In this document: in pieces, positions 15,017 to 24,229 of the stretch
Layout of the letters: the number at the start of each line of letters is the position of its first letter
Numbering within the stretch: position 1 is the first letter of the stretch
Source of the DNA: Fratercula arctica
Taxonomy: Eukaryota > Chordata > Aves > Charadriiformes > Alcidae
Assembly: GCA_947846985.1 (NCBI GenBank)
Contig: CANTUZ010000008.1
Location: 29,469,352 to 29,533,351, forward strand
Reading direction: 5' to 3'
DNA: 64,000 nucleotides
Translations under genes and position numbers: made by a program
Notes under the pieces: generated by a model
What the model was told of the DNA's origin: nothing
Databases searched by the model: none
The model's input: only the letters and a program-made list of their open reading frames with translations

Positions 15017-15085
15017 CTGGCAGGAAATTAAACACCAATAAATAAATAATACATCTCGCACACGAGAAGCGAGCGCGGTGCCGCA
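15017..15085 (-). other. SATB2: predicted 69-bp alternative 5'UTR exon of SATB2
   Basis: On the minus strand, a roughly 60-nt almost pure pyrimidine tract (15146-15088) ends in CTCTCTCAG, a textbook acceptor, before 15085. The donor GCCAG/GTGGGT follows 15017. The 69 bases between are less GC-rich than the surroundings and hold an AT-rich core. They contain an 8-codon upstream ORF (ATG at 15054, TAA ending at 15028). The pyrimidine tract is also a simple repeat, so the acceptor could be fortuitous. Strand and position fit a SATB2 5'UTR exon; it could equally be a cryptic site. Confidence 0.4.
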
Positions 15086-15087
15086 CT

Positions 15088-15146
15088 GAGAGAGACAGGG
15101 AGGGAGGGAGGAGGGGGAGAGAGAGAGAGAGGGAGAGGGAGAAGGG
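15088..15146. repeat. GA/GGGA polypurine tract
   Basis: A plus-strand purine tract with a single C, built from GAGA and GGGA units. On the minus strand it is the pyrimidine tract directly before the predicted acceptor at 15086. More purine-rich DNA continues discontinuously to about 15.33 kb. Such tracts can form triplex (H-DNA) structures. Confidence 0.85.
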
Positions 15147-16144
15147 CGGGCTAGGTGGGGAAGGGGGAGCGCGGCAGGACGAGGCGGTGGTGACAGGAGG
15201 GACCCAGGGCAGGAGGGCGCAAGGACAGGGGCAGTCGGGCTGGGGGAGGGCCGAGGGGGAAGGAGAAGAGGAGGAGCCGGGAGAAGAAGGGGAGGGTGGG
15301 GGGTAGAGGGGAAGCCGGAGTTGGGGGGACCGGACCGACCGGGGAGGAGCAAAGCAGCCACCGGCATCCAGTCCAGGCGCCCGGGTCGATCCGATGCAGC
15401 CGGTGCGGCCTCGCCGCCTCCTGCCACCCGGACTCTCCCCCACCCCCGGGAGCCGAGCGGCGGCAGGGACCCTCCCGTAGCCTCTGCCCGCCGGGGTGAG
15501 GCGACAGTAACTTTTCGCGGTGCGGCGGGGGCTGCCGCCCCGAGGACCGGTCGCGTTTCCTCCGGGGCTCCGAGGTACAGCCCCGCCGCCACCACCCTCC
15601 TCTCCGCGCCCGGCTCCAGGCAGTTACCGGGCTGGCCCTGAATAATTGATGGCGGGGGCCGGGAGGAGGTGAGAAGCGGGCAGGGGAACGCTGCTGCTGC
15701 CGCCGCTAAATTATTTAATAGCAGAGCTCCGGGTAGGGCATGACAGCGCTGGCTAAGTGCAGCCAGCGGGGGGAGAAAGATCCGGCGGGGAAGTCGCAGC
15801 GGGGCGGGATCGGGCCCCCTCGCCGGTCCCGGCGAGGCCAGCGGTCGCCCGGCAGTCAGTCTCCCCTCCTCCGGGGTGCAAGGTGCACCCGCGCCGCTCC
15901 CCGGGGCCGCCGGCGGCTGAGCGGGCGCGTCCCCCCGTATTCCCCCACACCCCCCCGCCCCCGGCGGGGTCGTGCCCGGCGGCGCGCCCCAAGGGCTCGC
16001 AGCGCCCCCTGCCCGGCCCGGGGGGCGCCGAGGAATGAACCGGCCGCCCCGCGTCGCCGAGCCCTCCCCGCCCGCCCCGGCGGCGGAACGAGCCTCGCGT
16101 TAAGGTGGACCGAGGAGATCCGCTCCAGTGCGTGGGGGGGACGG

Positions 16145-16238
16145 GCGGCGGACGGGCGGCGGGGGAGGAGAAGGGGGGCGGCGGGCACTTCGAAGTGCCC
16201 GCCGCCCCCCTTCTCCTCCCCCGCCGCCCGTCCGCCGC
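16145..16238. repeat. perfect 94-bp palindrome, 47-bp arms with no spacer
   Basis: I compared the arms base by base: the sequence is perfectly self-complementary around the TTC/GAA centre at 16191/16192 for 47 bases on each side; the first mismatch is the pair 16144/16239. Each arm is GC-rich with a G-run and C-run counterpart. As DNA it could extrude a cruciform and as RNA a very stable hairpin. It lies in the promoter CpG island between the two upstream 5' exon candidates. A fold-back assembly or sequencing artefact is a real alternative. Confidence 0.9.
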
Positions 16239-16546
16239 TGGCTCCCTGCAGGGTGCCGCCCTCCCCGCCGTGCCCCCTTAAGAGCTCTGCCTTTTACGAT
16301 GGCGCCGGAGGGTCAAAAAAAAGGGGGCTACGGGGGGGAGGGGGCTCCCCCCCCCTCCCCGGGCACGGCGGGAGCATCACCACCACCGGGCAGCCCCGGC
16401 GGTAGGTTTCCGTCCGCCCCGTAAACGGCCGAAGAAGGTAGGGTGGGCAGCGGCTGTAGCCCCGAGCCTGCACGCAGCCGTCCCGGTGCGGCGAGCCCCG
16501 CCTAGTGCTGCCCCGGGATTCGGAAGGAGGGGAACGGCAGGTCGTG

Positions 16547-16565
16547 CCCCCCCCCCCCCCCCCCC
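16547..16565. repeat. 19-nt poly-C run
   Basis: Nineteen consecutive C on the plus strand followed by GCCCCC. On the minus strand this is a G-run able to take part in a G-quadruplex. Homopolymer length at such sites is often unreliable in assemblies. Confidence 0.85.
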
Positions 16566-16599
16566 GCCCCCTTCACCCCTCGGAAGCTCGGCCGCCGCT

Positions 16600-16715
16600 G
16601 CCCCCGTCCTTCCTTCCGAGCGGCAGTGACAGCCCGCCGAGCGCTCGGGTCTCCCGGTGGGCTCCGGGGCGCCCTTGGAAGCGGTGCCGGGAGAAGCAGC
16701 GGATCCCCGGGCAGG
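16600..16715 (+). other. candidate antisense (divergent) first exon
   Basis: On the plus strand a strong donor, GCAGG/GTAAGAGA, follows 16715 inside the CpG island. It points away from SATB2 transcription. In mammals an antisense RNA (SATB2-AS1) arises from the SATB2 promoter region in this direction, so a first exon of such an RNA is a reasonable reading. The 5' end is arbitrary and no matching acceptor was established. Treat as a splice-donor observation, not a defined gene. Confidence 0.25.
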
Positions 16716-17292
16716 GTAAGAGAAATAATCGCTTCGCTCCACATCCGACCCCCGACCCGGCCCCGAAAAGCAGCGCCGAGTGCGGCTTCTCCCGCCTCGG
16801 CCGAAGGACTCGTGTCTCTCCCCTCCTCGGAAGGGGCAGGGGGACCCGCTGCCGAAGCCTGGACGCGGTGCCAGCCTTGCGCCGGGACAGCGCGCCGTGA
16901 ACGGGGGTGGGAGCCGGGTCCCATGGCCGGCTGAAGTTTAGGGGCGTCAAAAAAGATGCGGGGGGCAGCGGAAGGCCGGGGGAGCGGGGGCCGCCGCAGG
17001 GCCGGGGCTCCGGGAGCTGTCGGAGGAGCGAGCGCCGGTGCCGGGAACGCGCAGGCTGCGGAAGAGGAGAGAGCGCAGCGGCCGCCGCCAGCCAGGTCTC
17101 CCGCCGTCCCTTCCAGAAAGGAGTCTCAAAGTTTGGAGAACTCTCGTTTTTCTTTTTAAATAACCCGATCTAACTTTTCTCCCCCCCTTCCCCCCTCCCC
17201 CCTAAATCTGGTAAAGTTCAGCAGCAGCTCTTACACGGAAGTTAACATTTTCCACCAGCTATCGAAATAATTGAATAATGTTTTGTTCTTAC

Positions 17293-17371
17293 CTTTGATG
17301 TCGAACTACGAATTCCCGCGGATCAATGGCCAGAAAGTTAGAAGAATTGGTGATTTAGGACTTCAATACTT
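17293..17371 (-). other. SATB2: predicted 79-bp upstream 5'UTR exon of SATB2
   Basis: On the minus strand, eleven T followed by CCAG form a strong acceptor before 17371, and ATCAAAG/GTAAGAA is a near-perfect donor after 17293. The 79 bases between contain no ATG, so the exon would be purely non-coding. A well-formed acceptor here implies a still more distal start, in the CpG-rich DNA beyond 18.5 kb. Minus-strand donor candidates there are at 20100 (ACA/GTAAGA), 23395 (TTACAG/GTAATT) and 23936 (GACAG/GTAATT). SATB2 is known to have several mRNA variants with different non-coding first exons; assigning this exon to SATB2 is inferred from strand and position. Confidence 0.5.
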
Positions 17372-17379
17372 CTGGAAAA

Positions 17380-18400
17380 AAAAAAATGCCAATGGTTTAG
17401 CCAGGATCTTCCCTGTCTGATTCGTTACTATTATTATATCTGATGATGTGGATGGATGGAGAGATTCAATCCAAGCCCATTAATGAGCTATTTTATAAAC
17501 ACCACCGTCTGAAGATCTTCATTTACATTTTGTCAGTGATCCTTTCCTTAACAGCGGAGACGTGTGGCGACAGCGCGATTACAGGACTTTAGTAAAGCTC
17601 CTATAAGAGTACGACTGGCTTGTTAATCGATTAATATTTTATTAAGTGTAAATATTTTATAAAGTTTTTAGGAAAACTATCGATTCTAAATTATTAAACT
17701 AGTCAGAAGGGCATTTGAATAATGCATACAATTAAATACATTTAAATATATATGTAGCGATTCCTTTATTTGCAATGAATCCCCTACACCTTTCTCTCGC
17801 GTTTGTTTTTTTCCCCACCGGCAGCTGGTTTCTCATTTGTGCGTTCACTGGAATATCAGAATCACCAAATACGTGCTTATTCCTGTATTTACAAACCGAA
17901 AGTTTACAGAAAATACTCTTTTAACTTTTAAATCTCAAACGGTAATCATTTGAAAATTTCGACGCGGAAGCAAAGGGGCTTGTTAGTAAAACTGAAGGGA
18001 AACCAAACCGAGTGTGAATAAATTTTGCTGTTTGGTAACTTCTGTTTTGTAAACACCATTTAATTTAGACAAATTTTATGATACACGATGGTTATTTTTC
18101 TTTTACATATTTTTCCCAATAAAAGCCTTTTCTTTCTGTTTCAAATTACAAATGCCTTTTTTTTTTTCCCCAGTGCATGATTTTCACATGTTGTCCTTAT
18201 TTCCACTGGAAAAAAGGGCGATTATTTCCCATCGCTTTCCCCCATCCGTCCTCAATCTCGCTATTTTTATAGCGAGTTCTTTTTAGAACTGGGTTATTTG
18301 GGTTTTTTTGTATTATTATTATTATTATTGTTAATAACCTCTTTTTCTTTTTCTAACACGAACTCCAGTACGAGAATTTTCTGTTCTCGCACCCCGGTGA
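17380..18400. other. AT-rich block between CpG islands
   Basis: About 1 kb of strongly AT-rich DNA embedded between two CG-rich blocks. It includes the 12-bp palindrome TTAATCGATTAA at 17623-17634, several ATTTTATT/AATATT runs and a (TTA)n run near 18312-18330. No open frame of note. It looks like a candidate matrix-attachment or homeodomain-bound regulatory segment; that function is inferred from composition only. Confidence 0.4.
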
Positions 18401-18559
18401 GAGCAGGAGTGGGTGCGCTCCGAATCCCCAGCGCTCCCCGTTACTGAAGTTTATGGACGCCTCAAGTGGTTGATTGCCAAAAATTTTTTGAACAAAACAA
18501 CCGAACAAAAACACCTCCTTGGAAAGGTTTGGTTTTCATTAACTACCGCTTTTAAAGCC

Positions 18560-20620
18560 AAAACGCATGGAAGCGATCGCAGCTCCGTGCCTGCGCAGGC
18601 TTCAGAGGCGGACGGCTGCAGCTGGGGCTGCCGTGAGCTGCCGCGCCTCCGCCGCCCGCCATGCCGCCACCCGGGCCGGGACCGGGACAGGGACCGGGGC
18701 CGGGGCCGCCCTCGACCCCCGCAGCTGCGCCCGAAAGCCGGCTGCCGTGCCCGGCAGGATCCGACGGGCTCTGTGCGCTCTCCTCGCCTCCTTCTTTCTC
18801 CCCTTCCGCCTAATGCCTCCCAGAGACCACGGCCTCCGCGGGACGACCCGCCTCACCGCGGGGCTCGGCCGGGCTGGACCCCCGCGACCCGGCGGAGCGC
18901 TGCGGCCCGGGCCGCGGCCGCCGCACACCTGGGTCCCGGGGGGCGCCGGCCCGCCCCCCGCGGGCATCGCCTGGAGGCGCGGAGGCCCGGGGCTGCCGCG
19001 GCGGCACGGCGGGATGGGAGCGGAGTGGCCCTGCGGCTCCGGAGGGGCAGCGCCGAGTCCCCGCAGGGGCGGCGGTCGCAGCGGGCACCGCCAGGGCGCC
19101 GGGGTCTGTAAGAGCCGGGCGGCTCCCGCAGGCGAGAGCTCCCGTCTCCCCGCTCGGCCCGGGCCCCCTTCCCAGCGGCTGCCATCGCAGCGGGACCGGA
19201 GCCCGCGGCCACTCCTCGGGGCCGGGACCGGACCACCCTCCAGGACCCGTCCCGGCATCTTTCCCTCCGCACAGCGCCATCGCGCGGGCACCGGCGCCGG
19301 CGCAACCCGAGGCGGCCGCTGCTCCCGTCGGTCCGGTGCGGCCGGGCAGAGCCAGCAGCACCTGCCGCGGGGCCCTGCCGGGACGCTCCTGCGCCTTGCG
19401 GGCTGCGCCGGCCCCACCGCCCTCCGCTGCGCCCTTCGCCCCGCCAGCGCCGCTCCGCCCTGCCCTGACGCCTCGCCCGCCGCGCCGCATGCCGTCGAGG
19501 CGCCCGCAGCGCCGCGCTCCTCGCCCTCGGCCCGGCCCGGCAAATCCCGCGGTGGGCACGGCGTGGGGACTGATCTTCTGCCCGGCTGCACCTTTTTTCG
19601 CACCCCACCCCCACCCCCAGGGTCCGGAAAAGGCTCTGCACAACCGGGGAGCCGTCCCAGCGCCTCTGCGGAGCGGCCCCGCCATCAAGCTCTCGCCGTC
19701 GGGGAAGAGCCACCTAAATCGGCCACTGTAGGAGCCGCTCCGCGCCACCGCGATCCCTCGCTATGGCGCCAGGTTTAGGAGGTGAAGCCAAAACGAAACG
19801 AAAATGTCCCTGATCTCAACGGCGAGAGGAGCCCAGCCCTGCCCGCAGGACTCCGAGGGGAGAGCTCTGGCTCCAGCCGACAGTGCCGGCAGGAGTACGG
19901 GTCGGGCCATCACCGTTTCCCAGCCCAAGCGGGCGGATGGTCGGACGGGGAGTGCGGCGGCCGCCGGGGCGCACAGCGAGTCCCCCGGCTCCGCCGCAGT
20001 GCGCCTCGGGCCCCGCGGAGCCGGCGGCGGCGGCTCTGTCGGCCCTGCGCACCGCTCGCCGCCTCCGGCCCCGTCGGGATCCACGCGGCTCGTTCTTACT
20101 GTACCAATTGAAAACCGAACACAAAACCAAAAGCGTCTTTACGGCGTCCGAGCTCCGATTAAACGGTTTCGGGACAGCAGTATCTCTGCAGACCCTGTCC
20201 TCGCCTTCATCCTTCCCCTCACTGATTTTATTTATAAATCTTTTGCCGCTCGCCTTACTTATACGAAAAGGGAGCTGCGGACTATAGACAGGAAATCTCT
20301 GCAGCCAGCCATATACAGGGAAGTAAAGGACCCGGCCGGAGCTATTATTACACTGTATTTCAGTGCCCGGAAAGCAGCGCGGCCCCGGCCGAGGCGTCCG
20401 CAGGGAGCAGGGCTCGCCCCCGGGCCGGGCCGGCGGGACGCCTGGTGCGGGGCTGAGCCGTCCGCTGCCTGGGTCCTGCCAGGCTCCCTCCCGCTCTCCG
20501 GCTCCCCACTGCGATCTGCAGCTTCCCCCTCACACTCGTCTCCAGCTCTTGGCTGTCCCCCTGGCCGCGGGTTTTCGTTTTCCCGCAATCACACGCTGCC
20601 GTACGAGCCGCAAGAGATTT
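18560..20620. promoter_or_regulatory. upstream CpG-rich block 1
   Basis: Dense CG-rich sequence with continuous overlapping long open frames on both strands, none with a recognisable domain; predicted peptides are Pro/Arg/Gly/Ala-rich. The GC content falls between about 20.1 and 20.35 kb. On the minus strand a splice-donor-like ACA/GTAAGAA lies at 20100-20095, which could end a distal first exon feeding the predicted exon at 17371-17293. I read the block as an alternative-promoter or Polycomb-type CpG island of the SATB2 locus. Confidence 0.55.
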
Positions 20621-20879
20621 CCTCCGTGAGATTTCACGCTCATCGACACGCGTCACCTTAACAGACTGGCGAGACTCGTCGGTTTTGTACGGCTTCTCTA
20701 AAATAAATCTGTTTAGATTTGTAAACTGTCAGGAGCAGAGAGCACAGACCGAACCGCCTGTGCCCTGCGGCTCTTCTTCAAATTAGCAGCTTATAGCTGG
20801 AAATGAAGGAAGAGTTTCGCCACCTTCGTTGCGATTAAGGAAAATTCCCTAGATCCGAGAAAGAAGTGAGTAACAAGTA

Positions 20880-23630
20880 CTGAGATGAGCCCCGCCACCC
20901 GAGTACCAGCTGCGGCTGCTCCTTCGCACCAGCCCAAGGCCACTCTAGTGCCGTTTGCCCGGGCCGGGCGGCGACCCCCCCTCCCCCCTAGGGTGGCCGC
21001 GCCGAGCTTCCCGCCTGTCGCGCACTGCCCGAGTTGCGGCACGAACGAATGCGGGAGGGGGCTGCAGCGGCGAGCCGCCCGCCGCAGCCCGGGAGCCAGC
21101 CCGGCGCCTGCCTTTTCACCCCAAAGGTGTTTGCGGGGCGCCGGGGGATCCCGCTCTTCCCTCCTACCGCGGTCTCTCTCGGGGTGGGGGCGAGAGGCGG
21201 CGGAACTCGGCAAGACATGCCGAGCGTGCAGGGTTGAGGACTCGTACCCCGAGGCACGAATCGTTTTAATTGCAACGATTTACGTAAATTAACAAGATAT
21301 CAGCCCTTCTCCCCCGCCCGGCTCCGACCTGGAAGCACAGCATCACCCGCCCACGTCGGACACCACCGCCTCCCAAACTCTCTCTTCAAGTTCCTGCGGC
21401 CGGCGGAGACCACATGGGAGTAGAGACCCCGGCAGAGCCGGCAGGACAGAGCCGCTTCCGAGCGCCGTTCCCGGGAGCTTCCCGGGGAGCAGCGCTCAGC
21501 CCCAGCCCCGCCGTCACCCCCGCCCTCATTCCCCAGGACGGCGCGGCTCATTAGCGACTGATTTCTGTGGAGAGCAGGGTGCCATTTTCCTCCTAAATCC
21601 AAATTTTGCCCCTTAACAGACAGACCGATCTTTGCTGCCCGTGTAAATTAAACCACCAGCAGACGCGTACGGCTCTGCGGCGCAAGGCAGCCGCTCCCGC
21701 CGATTCCTTCCACGCGAAATGGTGCTCGGGGAGCAGAGCCGTGCCGGGACCGCATGGGCCCCCCACCTCCCGCCCTCGCCCCCCGCCGCTCCCCCGAAGC
21801 CAAGGGCAGGTCAGCCTGTGACAGAGCTGAGCCCAGCCGGCAGCCGGGCTGCCCGGGACGCAGCTGCGGATTTATAGTTTTCTGTGCAAATAACCGAAGG
21901 CTGCGGATTTGCCCCATAGAAAAGGGGCAGACAGTGCATGGGATTTCGAGTTAAGATAAACAACAGAGGTTTTATTGAACTGTAAAGGCTAAAAACGCCG
22001 TTGAACAGATCGAGGAAACGCACCCCTAATACATAACGAGCGGCGAACGCCCCACAGCCCGGCTCCAGCAACCGGCAGGCAGCTCAGAGCCTCCCCGGCC
22101 GCGCCACGAGTCGGGCTTGTCCCTGTCCCTGGAGAAGTCACCGCAGCTGGAAAGCTGCGGGAGGCTGATCGGGTAACGCTCAGCCCTTTTAACCTTTCGC
22201 AAGCCCCGTACTGTTACCAACGAGGCTCAGCAGGGCGCTCTCTGCAGAGGGGACACAGATGGGGCACAGGGGCAGAGAAAAAGGTTTTCTTCCCGCAAAC
22301 AATCCTATCGTCTTTTCCCGGGGCCTCAAAACTTTGACTGCCTATACGCGCAAACACTTACAAAGAGCTTTCGGGGCCAGGGTTGGTAATTGGCCAGCGA
22401 ACGGACACTGCCGAGTCCGGGGCTGCCCGCCCGCTTCCAGCTGGTCCAAGGGTGGCCGAAAGGTGGCCCGCCGCCCAGGGCAGCCCCGGTGGCCCTGCAG
22501 AGGCAGCGCCTTCCAACCTGGACGTGGCTTCCCGGCGCGGCGGAACGAGGCGGATGCCTCCCGGGGAGATGCTGGAGCAGCGGGGGCCTGGGGGATACCG
22601 CCCGGAGATTGCCCGCCTGCCTTCTGCCTGCTGGGCTCCGCGGAGCTGGCCTCCCTCCGCTTCCACAGCCCCCGACGGCGCCGTCCCTGTGACCTCTCCG
22701 TCCCCAGGCAGGGCACGGAGCGGGCCGGCAGCATGTGCCCTGTCGCCTGCGGGGGCTGCCACCTCCCAGCCCCACGGCCCCGCTGGCTGCGCGGCCGCGG
22801 TGCCCAGGCGCAGGGGTGCCCAGGGCGCCACGCACCGCTGTCACGCAGCGGGCGCGATTCCTCCTAAAGCTTCGTTTTCTCCCAGCCCAAGCGTCTCCCC
22901 CCGGCTGACCCCGCTCCTCTCTGCCAGGGGCCGCCGACCCCAGCGCGGCCAGCGCGCTCCCGTGACAAATTTCGGCTTTGTAAAGGGACGGGTTAGCGGC
23001 ACTCGTCGTTTGAAATCCCATTACAAAACCAGACCAGACGCAGTGCTCGTCTGCTCCCCGTCACGGAATCACTCCAACTAAATCAGCATCTAACAAGCGA
23101 GTTTGTCCCCAGCGGGGACGGCAGCTCTCGCTTACTCTGCTCCATGAACCGCTGCACTTCTGCCCCGGGAAGTGCCTTTCGGCCACACCGCCCCTGGGGG
23201 GTGACACGATTATTTCGTCCTGGCCAGCGTTTCGCTGGGAGCCCGAGGGACCCCCGGCCGAACGGGCTCAGCCCGCGCCGCCGCCCCTCGCAGGGGTCCC
23301 AACGCCGCCGCCGCCGCCCACCATCCGAAAGACGAAACGCTCCAAGACCTCTGCGCTTTGTCAACGTGCCGGAGTATTTGACAGTCACAATTACCTGTAA
23401 ATATTCCGACCGTTTTGTATACGAGACTTTCTTTTTTTTTTCCCCCCCCTCTTTAGCCCTAAGCCTGGCAAGTCTCACCCGAGAGGAACTGTAACACTAC
23501 CGCAACTTTACCGCGGCAGGCGGCAAACGCCAGCGCTCCGCACTCGGAACTGCGTGGCAATCCTCCCCGGCACCGCAGAGCCCAGCAGCCGGAGAGACAG
23601 CTACCACTTCCCTCCCTCCGCACCCTGAAA
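20880..23630. promoter_or_regulatory. upstream CpG-rich block 2
   Basis: CG-rich sequence interrupted by short AT-richer stretches near 21.25-21.30, 21.90-22.03 and 22.98-23.10 kb. No protein-coding exon is supported. On the minus strand TTACAG/GTAATT at 23395 is a good donor candidate; on the plus strand AAGAA/GTGAGT follows 20865. Such sites occur by chance, so they only point to where transcript data should be examined. The block continues the unusually broad CpG domain upstream of SATB2. Confidence 0.5.
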
Positions 23631-24229
23631 CGCGACAGCTAAGCACTTAATTACAAACGCTAGCGTTAAGGCGAGAATCCAAACTCGTGACAGAAAGAGA
23701 GGTGCCTATCATCAAATCATCCTGTCGGACAGAACAAATCGGTTCAGACGCGGGCAGATAAGGTGCCAGATTTTCTAACATATTTGAAACCGCAGTTTAA
23801 GAAAAGGTAATCATGAGATCTGAGCTGGTCACTACTGATTAAACTCCGAGATTTCATAATCCGTCTTCCCAGTTTTTACTTCAACCTCTCCCTTCCCTAA
23901 CCATCACACCATAAAAATTAGCAGCGTGGAATTACCTGTCTGCTTCTTTGTGCCTCCTTCAAGTAAAGAAGGTAAAAGTCACTTCACCTATTAGCTTGTA
24001 TAAGTAATAAAGAGGTGGTAACTCTGAGCTACCACATTTTGCAGATTCTGTCACATGCTTTAGCATAAATAAGGGTGTTATAGCCCTAGCGATTACTGGA
24101 TCAATTCATCTGTGCAACAACTTGTGGCGCCTTCGGTTCTTAGCAGGTATTTGTTCTGTCCCTGGGAACAGCTCTACATCCCGCCTCACTAAGACGGACA
24201 TAAACAACAGCAGTTCCTCGGTTTCTGGG

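Noticed and set aside
18567..19778. A 403-codon plus-strand frame and overlapping minus-strand frames of about 300 codons
   Set aside because: Composition-driven: the same DNA is open in several frames on both strands and the peptides lack any recognisable domain.
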